Made by a program: the position numbers and the translations under genes. Under the pieces are notes generated by a model. The model was not told where the DNA came from. It did no database searches and saw only the letters and a list, made by a program, of their open reading frames with translations. 64,000 nucleotides of DNA from positions 23,579,949 through 23,643,948 of the forward strand of contig OY740774.1 in assembly GCA_963513935.1 (NCBI GenBank), in the 5' to 3' direction. Shown here in pieces: positions 46,216-57,539 of this stretch; within the stretch, counting starts at the first letter, position 1; each line of letters opens with the position of its first letter. The DNA is from Aphrophora alni (lineage: Eukaryota > Arthropoda > Insecta > Hemiptera > Aphrophoridae).

Positions 46216-48195
46216 ATGTCAAGACTACCAAAGTATTACGAGGACCAACAAAAACAATTGGACGAAATATGGCAGGGATTATTATCTGACGAAGACGATT
46301 GTGAATCTTTGTTTAGTGAAGCGTATCTTTCAGATGGTTATCAACCATCAAGTGAAGAAACTCATAGCAGTGAAGATGAATTACCAAGTAAGAAAAAACA
46401 AAAAATAACTGTTCCATTTGAGACATTAGACACACAAGTTCAAAGTAATAATATTTCGGAGCAATCAAATTTACTAAATCAATCAATTCCCAGTACTTCA
46501 ACCGTAATAGATCAAATACTTCTTGATTTTACATTTGATAGCAGTCAAAGTAGTTCACAACCTCCAATTATTCCAAATTCGCCCGATACAACAAATATTC
46601 ATCCATTTACACCAAATGTAGAAGAAAATATAGATACGATAACAGATGCAATAGAGGCTGTGATAACAAAATTTACCGAAGATTTAACCGATAATCAGTC
46701 TGATAACCCCCTAGAAAATATTACTTGGCATAATGTTACCGGCCAGTATTTGAAATCCTTTGATTTTACAGAAACGAATCCGGGTTTGACTGCCGATTTC
46801 TTAATTAAGTGCCAGCAAAAAACCCCTATTGAAAGCTATAGATACCTTATAAATGATGAAATACTGAATCTCATAGTTCTAGAAACTAACACATACGCTC
46901 ATCAGTGTATTGCTAAAGGGCTTACTCCAAATGCACGACTTAACCAATGGAAAGACACTAATATTGAAGAAATTAAGAAATTTCTTGGTTTAATAATTTG
47001 GATGGGTTTGTGTGACTTCCCAGCTGTACATAAATATTGGTCAACCAGTAAACTTTACTCTAATGAAATGAATAAAGTTCTTTCAAGAAATCGTTTCCAA
47101 ATGTTACTAAAAACCATCCATTTTAGTAATAATGATGATAAAACAAATGAAAATGACCGATTACGCAAAATAAATCCTTTGCTAAAATTAGTTAAACAAA
47201 ATTTCCAAAAAGCAGTTGTACCAGGGGAACAACTTTGCATAGATGAAACTTTAGTGCCTTTTCGTGGCCGCCTAAAATTTAAACAGTACATACCAAATAA
47301 ACGTCACAAATTTGGGATAAAGCTTTTCAAATTATGCCTACAAGGAGGTTATACCTATGACCTTAAGGTTTACTGTGGACGAGAAAAAGAAAATCAAAAG
47401 TCAGTTGCATCAAAAGTTGTAATGACACTAATGGGTAATTTATTGGGTACTGGTAGAACACTCTGCACAGATAACTGGTATACATCACTTACACTAGCAC
47501 ATGAACTGCTGGAGCAGAAGACTCATCTGATAGGAACATTACTTAGCAAACGGAAAGGAAATCCAACAAAAGTTACTGGAAGTAAACTAAAACGGGGAGA
47601 AATTGAAGCCCAGGAAAGTAACACTGGTGTTTTAGTGTTGAAATGGTATGACAAAAGAGATGTTTTGATGCTCAGTACAAAGCATACAGATGAAATGGTT
47701 GAAATCAAACGAAGAGATGGTAACATAAAGAAACCACGTTGTATCCAAGATTATAACAAATTGAAAGCTTTCATTGACTTGTCTGATCAAAAAAAAAGTT
47801 ACAATACATCACTAAGGCGTGGAATAAAATGGTATCGTAAGTTAGCTATCGAGATCTTGACTGGGACAGCCATAGTAAATGCTCATGCCTTGTTAAATTT
47901 AAATTATGTAAACATGTCTATAACAAACCTCAAAGAAGAATTGGTTACCGAGTTGACGGGTGTTAACAACCTCAAAATTAACCCTACTGAAGAAGAAATA
48001 GTGGATCACAGGTTATTAGATGTTGGGCGGAAAGGAAGACGAAGATGTTTTAGATGCTACGGAAGGTTGACTTCAGAATGTGGACGAGCTTATGCCATGA
48101 GGAAAACGCCGCAGAGCACACTGAAGTGCCAATCTTGTGATAAACATTATTGCTTGGAATGTTTCTTCAATGATCATAAATATGTAGGTAAATAA
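46216..48195 (+). CDS. piggyBac-family transposase, intact, 659 aa
   Basis: Cut-and-paste DNA transposase that should act in the nucleus on the ends of the surrounding element. I start it at the first ATG (46216); the frame is open slightly upstream but without an ATG. Seen: an acidic, low-complexity N-terminus (about residues 10-160), then the DDD catalytic domain with D343 (CIDET), D419 (CTDNWY) and the DKRD motif giving D479 and D482, equivalent to the catalytic aspartates of piggyBac. A C-terminal cysteine-rich zinc-binding domain follows (C611, C614, C622, C638, C641, H644, C646, C649). There is no stop or frameshift, and the length is normal for the family. An AATAAA overlaps the stop codon (48191-48196). 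It is the only gene of the element and looks potentially active, although activity cannot be judged from sequence. Confidence 0.96.
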   Translation: MSRLPKYYEDQQKQLDEIWQGLLSDEDDCESLFSEAYLSDGYQPSSEETHSSEDELPSKKKQKITVPFETLDTQVQSNNISEQSNLLNQSIPSTSTVIDQILLDFTFDSSQSSSQPPIIPNSPDTTNIHPFTPNVEENIDTITDAIEAVITKFTEDLTDNQSDNPLENITWHNVTGQYLKSFDFTETNPGLTADFLIKCQQKTPIESYRYLINDEILNLIVLETNTYAHQCIAKGLTPNARLNQWKDTNIEEIKKFLGLIIWMGLCDFPAVHKYWSTSKLYSNEMNKVLSRNRFQMLLKTIHFSNNDDKTNENDRLRKINPLLKLVKQNFQKAVVPGEQLCIDETLVPFRGRLKFKQYIPNKRHKFGIKLFKLCLQGGYTYDLKVYCGREKENQKSVASKVVMTLMGNLLGTGRTLCTDNWYTSLTLAHELLEQKTHLIGTLLSKRKGNPTKVTGSKLKRGEIEAQESNTGVLVLKWYDKRDVLMLSTKHTDEMVEIKRRDGNIKKPRCIQDYNKLKAFIDLSDQKKSYNTSLRRGIKWYRKLAIEILTGTAIVNAHALLNLNYVNMSITNLKEELVTELTGVNNLKINPTEEEIVDHRLLDVGRKGRRRCFRCYGRLTSECGRAYAMRKTPQSTLKCQSCDKHYCLECFFNDHKYVGK

Positions 48196-48676
48196 ATACC
48201 AAGTGAATGTGGTGTGAAAACCAATGACTTTTTCGTTATCTTCTATTTCTAAAATTTACAAATTGTAATTCATACTCATCTGGACATTATTTGAAGTGAT
48301 TATAATTTGTTTAGTAATATTTTATTTCTTTTGGTTATTTACTCTATGATTTATATATCAGTCAGTTCATAATGTAATAGTTATTTAAAATTAAAAATAC
48401 TTTTTATGTGTAATATATTTATTTTCCTTGTAATTTAGGTTATTTTAGTTTTGATTGAGTGTCAAAATATTTTTTACAACTTTTTTTTAATACTCAAAAA
48501 GTTAATTTATATTTCTAGCCACTTTTTTTAAGAAGATAAATTAAGGTTAGATTTATGAAAATATCATTTAAACATTACATACAAATCATTATAATGCAAT
48601 AAACTTGAGAATTGCCAATAAATAAACTTAAAACAGAGACATGATTACAAATTTTCTAAAAAGAAGTTCTGGCCGC

Positions 48677-48883
48677 GTGAGACCACACTGGACTCACAAA
48701 TCAAGAGGCCATATACGATTTCCATTACTCCAGGCCATTGGTTAGCTGATGCAATAGGTTTAAATACAATACGTGATACCAACTTGTCACCACAGTCTTA
48801 TAAGTAAGGCTGCTACGTGTGAGACCACATTGGATTCACGCGGCCATTAGGTAAGTTAGCGTGTGAGACCACGTTGGACTCAC
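48677..48883. repeat. Right subterminal repeats of the piggyBac element
   Basis: Three direct copies of a 21 bp sequence beginning GTGAGACCAC and ending in TCAC lie at 48677-48697, 48819-48839 and 48863-48883. A partial inverse copy (TTGTCACCAC) lies near 48784-48793. Each copy is itself an imperfect palindrome (GTGAG...CTCAC). They match the core of the left subterminal repeat. Confidence 0.8.
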
Positions 48884-48999
48884 GTGGCACTCAACGTGTT
48901 AATTGCTGGTTATTTGTGGTTATTTATAGTAAGGTGCTCAGTGTATTTGGAAAAAAGGAATTTTGGAACACATTTAACTAAAAATATTTGTAAAGAATA

Positions 49000-49675
49000 C
49001 ACTCAAAAAAACTGTCCGGTGGGAAGACTGTCTCGCACTGAAATACAGCTCATCGTTTAACATGATAAACGGGTTTGTCACTGGAAAGGTCGTGGGGTTG
49101 AGTCTGTTTACAGGGTTATCATAAAATAATGGTGGGGTTTCATTAATTCATACGAAGACCGTAGAAAATTTTTGTAGTGTTGTATTGGTATCGCTAATAG
49201 CCTATAACCCAAAAGTTTAACAAATGTTGTAACCTCAAAATTAGTTCTTGTATTGTTGTGGTAGTGTGTTTTGTGATTTCTGGAGTGTTCTGTGTGGAGT
49301 GTGTTGTGTTATTATGTTCTCTAAAAAAGCAAAGTTGTTCTAATGAGTGCATTAATTTTCTTTATTTCCAAATACACAGAACACCGTATAATAGACAACC
49401 ACAAATAACCAGCAATTAAAGATTCCTTAAAAATAATTATCAATGCAAAAAAGGAAAATTAATGATCGCGCTAGAACAATTTAAAATGTACAAGATGTTC
49501 AAAACTAATACCTTTGATACCTTACTTAATGAAAAATTACTTTTCGATTCAAACGCATTATATGACACTATAATGACAGAAATAGAAATATAACAGACTC
49601 AATCCCACTACTTTTATTCAGTGTTCAGTAGTTCAGTGGGAATCAGTGGGGCCATCGGACAGTTTTTATTGAGTG
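49000..49675. mobile_element. TA-flanked TIR element, unit 2
   Basis: Counterpart of 42052-42727, the same 676 bp length. Confidence 0.72.
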
Positions 49676-50791
49676 TATCTTTATGAATAATTTTATTTAA
49701 ATGTTTGTAAATTTGTTTTCGTTTTGATAAACATGGCAACGAAGAAGCTTCTCCAACTGTGTTATCGCACTTTTATTGCGCAACGGAGGAACAATTAAAA
49801 TTCGCAAATGTTAGAAATAAAAGCGTAAACGCTTCATTACATAATTTTAAATAAGAAGGAAAAAACGGAGCAAGCAGCTGACTTTTGATTGACCAAGAGG
49901 TTTTTGCCTTTAACAACAGGATAGTAAAAAGTTGCGCCATTGGTCAATAAATTCCAATACGGTAGTGGTCGAATTTCCCCGACTGTAAAAAGGGTGAAAT
50001 ACTCTTAGAGACAATGTCCCACTAGATGTTCCCAGATTACCTACTACAAGAGTCAACACAGGTAGCAACCAATAGAAACCTAATCTAAACTGTCAAACAG
50101 TGTGAATCAAAACGAACTAGGTGTTCAGCGAACCGCCTGTAAAGGTGATAAGGAAGGAGATTGTATGCGCGTCCGAAACTGTGTCCGACTCCACGAACAT
50201 GGATCGTATGCGGAGGGATAAAAGCCGTAGGGATACATCAACTTGTAGCAAGGCTTTTCACATATTAATACCTATATTGTAGACCTGGTCTTGGTTGTTC
50301 GACGCAACGTGTAGAGTGGGCTGTTGAAAGGAAAAAAGCACAGTCAAGTGTCCCGGAACATGTCAAGTCCCCTCAATTTATTAGGTTTATTTAATGCAAA
50401 GAAATTTCCTAACATTGTCAGTTTTCAGGTAATGGCATTCCCGAGATATTCGGAAAGGCCTAAATAATATGTCGGACCGTGGTAAGTACACTGTGATAAA
50501 TCCACCAAATGACTTAATTATAATAAACACATTAAGAGAGGTTACCAAATGTGGTGTTTAGTTTGACGAGGATAAGTGAATTAGAACCTATTAAGTTATG
50601 GGCAACCAAGTGTTCATTCGATTAAGCCAAACATAATTTAAAGGCAACCCTCAGGTATTAATTGGTGATAATCTTTCCAACAACCGCAATACACTACAAA
50701 TTAGTACGTACTAAAAATAAAACGCTACAGGATGTTCCTCCATATTAAATATAATAATTTTGTAATGTAAATTATATGAATAATTTGTTTT

Positions 50792-51134
50792 CTTGTTGTT
50801 TAAAGGCAAAAAACCTGTCGATCTTCATCGCCTTGGAAGTAGAAAACATAACAGAAGGACCTCTAGTCCTCGAATACGTTAATAGAATCAGGATAGGAAA
50901 AGAACAAGATTGTCAAGAGAGACCAAGAAAAGACGAATAAGAATTTTTTTTTAATGCTTAAAGGCAACCTCACTGTCATCATCACTTATAAAGAAAATGT
51001 AAGAAAAGACCATACAATAAAGACTCAGCCCTCGAATACTTTATCAGCATCAGGGTCGAAAAAATGTGTAGATCCAGCTAAGTTCCCTCGATATTGACAA
51101 TCCCGTGCTCATTATAGTGAGGAGCACGTGAGGG
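50792..51134 (-). repeat. SINE pair, unit 3
   Basis: Counterpart of 43842-44185, almost identical. Confidence 0.8.
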
Positions 51135-51867
51135 ATTTTTAAATTTTAATGTAAGTATTGTCAAAAGGTGACAATTAGCTTAAAAACTCCGGAACCCAAT
51201 TCCTCCTCTCTGCCACAACTTCATACGATAACTATTACGTAGCTTATAATTAATGTAATTGAGAAGAAACATTTGATCAAAACAAGAAGATATTATCAAA
51301 ATTATTTCTATAAATTTAATTGGACTCCAATTATAATAATATTATTAAGACAATATTTCATCGCTTTAACTAATTCTATTACACGAGGTATGTTTAATGT
51401 TTAATTAGTGTAATACAAAACAGTTTTCCTATGCAAAATAGAGAACTAATTTGGATCCTCTTCAGTAAACCAATTATGTAATATAAAAGACAAAATTATA
51501 TCACAAAAGAACAAGGTAGTTTATAATTATACCGACAATTAGGTTTATTAATTTATATACATACAGTTTGCAGTATATTTACAGCAGGTTATCCTGTGAA
51601 AGAAATAAATTCAACCAAGGAACATACTCTTTCGCTACGATTTGTATAATTATACTTTTGACTTTAGATTGTTCTGATATTATTTATCCAGTAAGCGAAG
51701 TTAAGGATAAGTTTCGTAGTTGCAAAAAAAATTCGACTGCTGTTCACGTTTCAGAGCCTCAGGAAACAGAAAAATTATTTTCAACCTCGTTGTCTGTAAC
51801 AAGATCGATAACGGCCACAGAAATTTGGATAAGAATAAGAAATTTGATATAGGGATCTACTAAATGC

Positions 51868-52003
51868 GGACATCCTCTACTTCTCTTAGAAGGTTGTGCT
51901 TCCATAACTTTTCGTGGGATTCTTTCTTCTGTCATTCTACTAATATGTCGAAAGTATTTACATAGACTCTTGTTAGTCCCTCAACTAAAGGCTCCAGCTC
52001 AAA
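51868..52003 (-). pseudogene. LINE ORF2 C-terminal remnant, unit 3
   Basis: Counterpart of 40555-40690. Confidence 0.6.
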
Positions 52004-52368
52004 TATTTTTTTGTATTTAAAAAATGTACCCGTCTGTTTTTCTTTTCTTTTGCAGCTCTTCGTTTCCACTGATTTATGATTGGCCTGCTTTTCTTTTTTG
52101 TTTGTTGTTGTTTAAAGCGAAAAACCACCTCATACTACACATATAAGTAAACATTTTTCTATATATTTTTTTTTTCTATGAAATAGTAATTGCGTGATGC
52201 ATTGCAGAGGTTAAAATATTAGAAAATAAATAATATAAAATTTTCAAACGCCAAAATAAATTCGAAGATTTAAAATAATGTTCTGTTATTTATTTTTCAA
52301 CATAAAAATATTAGTATATTTATTTAGTTCTCACTATTGTACTTGCACAGTGATTCTACAATTAAACA

Positions 52369-53400
52369 CTTCAACAATTCATATAATAATCAAACGAAAA
52401 CACAAGATATACACAGCACTAATGTTGCACAATACGTCAGCTGTATAGCTACAGATATACTGCTATTAAGCATGTCGGTCACGCGAACGATTGAGATTTC
52501 ACACATCCAAAAAGCGTCTAACGCGCACAACACACGGCCGCTGCGCATGTCGGTGACGCGAACCCATAAGATTTTCCCCTACCAAAAAGTGCCCAACGCG
52601 GCAAAGAAAGTTTTCACTTCAAAAGTAATTTTTCATTACGTAAGGTATTGAGATTAGGTTTGAAATTCTTGTATATTTCAAATTATTCCAACGCCTTCAA
52701 TTAATTTTCTTTTTTTTTTGCGGTGATAATTATTTTTTTAAGAAATGTTTAATTGCTGGTTATTTGTGGTTATTTATAGTAAGGTGCTCAGTGTATTTGG
52801 AAAAAAGGAATATTGGAACACATTTAACTAAAATTATTTATAAAGAATACACTCAATAAAAACTGTCTGGTGGGAAGACTCTTCAACAATTCATATAATA
52901 ATCAAACGAAAACACAAGATATACACAGCACTAATGTTGCACAATACGTCAGCTGTATAGCAACAGATATACTGCTATTAAGCATGTCGGTCACGCGAAC
53001 GAACGAGATTTCACACATCCAAAAAGCGTCTAACGCGCACAGCACACGGCCGCTGCGCATGTCGGTGACGAAAACCCATAAGATTTTCCCCTACCAAAAA
53101 GTGCCCAATGCGGCAAAGAAAGTTTTCACTTCAAAAGTAATTTTTCATTACGTAAGGTATTGAGATTAGGTTTGAAATTCTTGTATATTTCAAATTGTTC
53201 CAACGCCTTCAATTAATTTTTTTTTTTTTTTTTTTTTTTGCGGTGATAATTATTTTTTTAAGAAATGTTTAATTGCTGGTTATTTGTGGTTATTTATAGT
53301 AAGTAAGGTGTTCTGTGTATTTGGAAAAAAGGAATATTGGAACACATTTAACTAAAAATATTTATAAAGAATACACTCAATAAAAACTGTCCGGTGGGAA
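52369..53400 (+). repeat. Doubled ~512 bp sub-repeat, unit 3
   Basis: Same structure as in unit 1. The second copy has a long T run (53218-53239). Confidence 0.85.
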
Positions 53401-53936
53401 GACTGTCTCGCACTGAACTACAGCTCATCGTTTAACATGATAAACTGGTTTGTCACTGGAAAGGTCGTGGGGTTGAGTCTGTTTACAGGGTTATCATAAA
53501 AGAATGGTGGGGTTTCATTAATTCATACGAAGACCGTAGAGAATTTTTGTAGTGTTGTATTGGTATCGCTAATAGCCTATAACCCAAAAGTTTAACAAAT
53601 GTTGTGAGTGCATTAATTTTCTTTATTTCCAAATACACAGAACACCGTATAATAGACAACCACAAATAACCAGCAATTAAAGATTCCTTAAAAATAATTA
53701 TCAATGCAAAAAAGGAAAATTAATGATCGCGCTAGAACAATTTAAAATGTACAAGATGTTCAAAACTAATACCTTTGATACCTTACTTAATGAAAAATTA
53801 CTTTTCGATTCAAACGCATTATATGACACTATAATGACAGAAATAGAAATATAACAGACTCAATCCCACTACCTTTATTCTGTGTTCAGTAGTTCAGTGG
53901 GAATCAGTGGGGCCATCGGACAGTTTTTATTGAGTG
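53374..53936. mobile_element. TA-flanked TIR element, unit 3 (deleted)
   Basis: 563 bp. Its left end CACTCAATAAAAACTGTCCG matches the right end over the full 20 bases. A ~113 bp internal stretch present in units 1 and 2 is missing, between two GTTGT words. Confidence 0.72.
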
Positions 53937-54031
53937 TATCTTTATGAATAATTTTATTTAAATGTTTGTAAATGTGTTTTCGTTTTGATAAACATGGCAA
54001 CGAAGAAGCTTCTCCAACTGTGTTATCGCAC

Positions 54032-54385
54032 TAATGTATAACAATATTTGTAATGGTGATTCAAATAAATTGTCTAAATTTCACTGTAGTTAAAATAAAA
54101 TGTGGTTTCCTCATGAATTGTTTTTAATCTCAGTGACAAATATATGTCATACCTTTAATTAAAATGGCAGGTAATTAAAGATTCGTCATGATTTAGGGTT
54201 ACGTTGCGATTTAGAAAACGGTAAATCTAAAACGAGTTTGACAACATGTCGACAGATTTAGCTTAACAAAACCTACAAAACGAGACTGACTGTAGCCTAC
54301 TATAATTAGCAAACCAACGGACAATTAAAAGTTTGAAAACTATTTTTATCTCTAGTTTCGATGGGTTCATATCAATCTATTTCAA
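54032..54385. other. No gene seen
   Basis: Unique-looking AT-rich sequence right of the array. Confidence 0.4.
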
Positions 54386-54389
54386 CACT

Positions 54390-54643
54390 TAGGAATTCAC
54401 TTTAGTAAATACGGGCTTGACAATCCCGAGGAGAACTAGCTGGATTTACAATTTTCTTCATGTAGATTTGGGTTAAATCCCTCTTTTTCATGTTTCAAAT
54501 CCGGTCTCTCTTGATCAACTCTTGTTTTTCCCTATCCTGAAGGATTGGAGTATTCGACGAATAGTGGTTATATTTTTCGGTCTTCTCTCTCTCTCTTTTT
54601 TTTTTTTTAATGAGGGAATAATGACCGAGAGGTGTAAAACAAC
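54390..54643 (+). repeat. SINE family A copy
   Basis: One of few plus-strand copies, complete from AATTCACTTTAGTAAATACG to the tail AATGACCGAGAGGTG. Confidence 0.85.
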
Positions 54644-54644
54644 A

Positions 54645-55055
54645 AAAAAAATCAATAGATTCCACCAATTTCCGAACTTATTTATTGTCATGAATAGACG
54701 TTTTTACAAGTAAGGTCTTGTTCCAATCGGATTTAAATAATTATATATTTAGAAGAACAAACAATTTTAGAGGTTCGGAGACCTAAATTTTAATACAGCA
54801 ATTTTGGGTAAAAATTGTCGAGACGAGTTTTAACTTTAATGTGTAAAGGACACAATTAAAAATTTGTGTGAAGTGTTCTAACACTTTCAAAAATAAGCGT
54901 ATTATTTGAAAAGGGAAAAAAAGGAGTAATCTTTTAGAAGTGATGCTTTTAAATTAAACAAAAAAGTTTTTAATATAGAAATCTGAACACCTTATACAAT
55001 CTTTGCAGAATTTAGGACAGCTGAATATATGCTGCCCTACCCGCTCGTTATATTT
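54645..55055. other. No gene seen
   Basis: AT-rich, no recognised element. Confidence 0.4.
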
Positions 55056-55059
55056 TATT

Positions 55060-55324
55060 CCCCATCATTATCGCCTTAAAATTAAAAAAAGAAAAGACAA
55101 AATTTAAAAAAGGACAAGACAAAGAGCATAGCGTAGAGATCCTTAGCCCTCGAATATTCTAATAGTGTCAGGATCAAAAGAGAACAAGAATTAGTTAAGA
55201 GAGACCTGACAGGAAAGCTGGAATTGAGGGATCTAACACAAGACTACACGAACAAAGGTGTAGATCCAGCAAGGTCACTCGGGACTTCCACACCCGTACT
55301 CACAATAAATGAGCCCCTAAGGGG
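55060..55324 (-). repeat. SINE family A copy
   Basis: Nearly complete; head CCCGTACTCACAATAAATGA then GCCCC. Confidence 0.87.
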
Positions 55325-55329
55325 CCAAC

Positions 55330-56088
55330 TCTTTATATATTAAGCATTTCGGTTTTGAAAAGCTAAATCCTTGATACCATAGAAAATAGGACGTGTAACA
55401 GCAATTGACATTACTAATATTGAATTTCCCTTCTTATGTAAAATCAAACGTAAAATTATACAAGCATAAAAGCTGTCAATTACATAACACTCGGTTAATC
55501 AATATAAAATTCTTAAACTTTGGATTTTAGGTAGCACAAATAAACCGATTTCGATATCTAGTTTAACCGCTTTAAAATATATAACCTAGTCATTGTGAAC
55601 ATTTTACCTCGCTCGGAGTTGGAACTATAAAATACACTACAAGTGTATCTATTTTACTCTAATTCATAGTGATATATATGCAAAGTTTTATAAAATGTTA
55701 GAGAAAATTACAGAGAACACAAAGTTGTAACTAAATACTAATTTATAATAATACATTAATGGTGCCTTACACAGGAACAGAGTTTTGAAAGAAGTCCTTG
55801 GAATTTACCTGAAACAGAAAAACATAAACATGTTCAGTTACATTCTCGAAATAAAATCTTTTAAATGATTTGGAAAGACTTTGATAGTGATATTTTTATA
55901 GCAACATGATGAATAGCTAACGAAATAAATTTAAAAGACAATTCGAAACATAAAACTGTGCCAAATCTAGTGTTTCTCATCTCTATAAAAAGCAGTTTTC
56001 CCAAAAATTTCTGAATTAAGTAACGCGGAAAAATTGTAAAAGGTTCACTCTTTTAGCTTTGTATTATAACTTTTTAAAAATTGTTTTC
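55330..56088. other. No gene seen
   Basis: AT-rich sequence with no recognisable frame or repeat. Confidence 0.4.
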
Positions 56089-56090
56089 CT

Positions 56091-56168
56091 TTCCTTGTTG
56101 TTACCTCTCGGTCATCATCACCTCTAAAGAGCCTAAAATAGAGATATAGCCCACGAATACTTCAAAAC
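56091..56168 (-). repeat. SINE family A tail fragment
   Basis: CTCGGTCATCATCACC to GCCCACGAATACTTC. Confidence 0.7.
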
Positions 56169-56519
56169 ATGCCCATATAACTAACGTGATTAAAATCGGG
56201 TTACTCATTTAGACAGACGTCATTTGAAAAACCGTTTTTCGGTCACAAAGGATTTCACAACCGGGCTACCATTGTGATCTCTAAAACTACAAACTTTACG
56301 GCAAACTTTAAATGGGGGACTTCACTTAGGTACTTTTTCGAGACCATTAAAAATATGAAATTATAATTTCGAAATTCGTCCGACATTTTCCAATATGGCG
56401 ACAAACTTTATAATTTCATCTGGAATAGACTATATTGTACGGTGTTTCAAGCTAGAGCTCGAAAGATTGAATTTTTTTGCTTATGTTTAGGGGCATTTTA
56501 TAATTATTTTAAACTAAAT

Positions 56520-56765
56520 TTTGTGGTTTTAAGGCGAAAAACATATGCAGTCATCATCGCCTTCAGAAAATTAGGCGTAAGATGCTCCACATTAATAACA
56601 TACAGTAAAACAAGTTAACATAGTGAATAAACAACAACATAAAATATTACAAGGCTGTGCAGAGGCCCTGGAACAAGTTACCAATAAGAAAGTACGATAA
56701 ATACAATTAATAACAATGAAACACAAATATTACTGGACTGTAAAAAGGCCCTGTAACGAGGTAAA
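56520..56765 (-). repeat. RNase H LINE 3' UTR and tail
   Basis: Ends with the shared hairpin (TTTTAAGGCGAAAAAC ... TCATCATCGCCTT) at 56528-56566. Unlike the SINE, it then continues into LINE 3' UTR with two GGCTGT...GGCCCTG motifs (56652, 56737). This is direct evidence that the tail belongs to the LINE too. Confidence 0.78.
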
Positions 56766-56939
56766 CAAGATAATATTTTTAAATTATCGTCACGTAGATC
56801 AATAAAACAATAAAATTGTTTTATTGATGTACAATTGTTTGACTACTCGACGACTTCACGATAACTCCATTTCATTATTAAAATCAATTTTATAAAATGT
56901 CACTTAAACACAAGCAAAACATTCAATTTTTTAATCCTA

Positions 56940-57335
56940 GTTCATAAACGATTGGGTTTACTCGAATTATGTCAAGAATAAAAACTCTTAAAAAGTGTAC
57001 AATCCAAAAACACCATAAAATATAAGAAGTTCCATAAAAAATTATGAAGTTGGCCGTCATATTGGAAAATGGCGGAAATTCGATATTACAATTACATATC
57101 TTTTTTATTTGTTGTTAAAGTCAATAAATCTTTTGATAACACTAGCTCCTCAAATGTTGGGTTTAAATTATGTCAAGAACAAAAAGTCTTAAAATGTTGT
57201 GTATAATCCGAAAACACCATAAAATATAGGATGTTCCATATGTAATTATAATGTTGGCCGCCATATAGAAAATGGCAGACGAATTTCCATATTCCAATTA
57301 CATATCTTTTTTAAATTGTTGTTAAAGGCGATAAA
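56940..57335. repeat. ~206 bp tandem duplication
   Basis: Segments 56945-57145 and 57155-57350 align throughout (CACCATAAAATATA, GTTGGCCG.CATAT, CAATTACATATC, TTGTTGTTAAAG). A related phrase also lies at 38398-38440. Confidence 0.8.
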
Positions 57336-57533
57336 TCTTTTAATCATACAATAAAGATCTCTGGCTCTTGATAACTCTAACAGCGTCAGGGTTGGAAGAG
57401 AACAAGAGTTGATCAAGAGAGACCTGATAGGAAAGACGAAAAAGAGTGATCTAACTATGTGAAGAACGGATTAGATACAGCTAGGGTCCTCGGGTCCGCC
57501 ACACCCAGTCACTATGAATGAGCCCCTGAGGGT
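57315..57533 (-). repeat. SINE family A copy
   Basis: Begins at TTGTTGTTAAAGGCG, with a clear body (GTTGGAAGAGAACAAGAGTT) and head (CACTATGAATGAGCCCCTGA). Confidence 0.88.
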
Positions 57534-57539
57534 TACATA

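Larger units (their letters stand above)
45803..48898 (+). mobile_element. Complete piggyBac-like DNA transposon
   Basis: A 3096 bp element with perfect 13 bp terminal inverted repeats, CACGTTGAGTGCC at 45803-45815 and its complement at 48886-48898. It is bounded on each side by TTAA (45799-45802 and 48899-48902), the piggyBac target duplication. It sits in the middle unit of a tandem array. The other two units carry the uninterrupted site (AATGTTTAATTGCTGG, near 41440 and 41950 in unit 1 and near 52750 and 53270 in unit 3), so both ends are proven by comparison within the window. One intact transposase gene lies between internal inverted repeats. Confidence 0.97.
42823..49770. repeat. Tandem array unit 2 (contains piggyBac)
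   Basis: 3848 bp without the piggyBac insertion. It has only one copy of the ~515 bp sub-repeat, into which piggyBac is inserted, and shares the two extra segments (around 43012-43053 and 43687-43787) with unit 3. Confidence 0.96.
49771..54031. repeat. Tandem array unit 3
   Basis: Near identical to unit 2 up to the sub-repeats, which are doubled here (52369-52880 and 52881-53400) as in unit 1. A ~113 bp deletion lies in its TIR element. The array ends at CGCAC 54027-54031. Confidence 0.95.
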
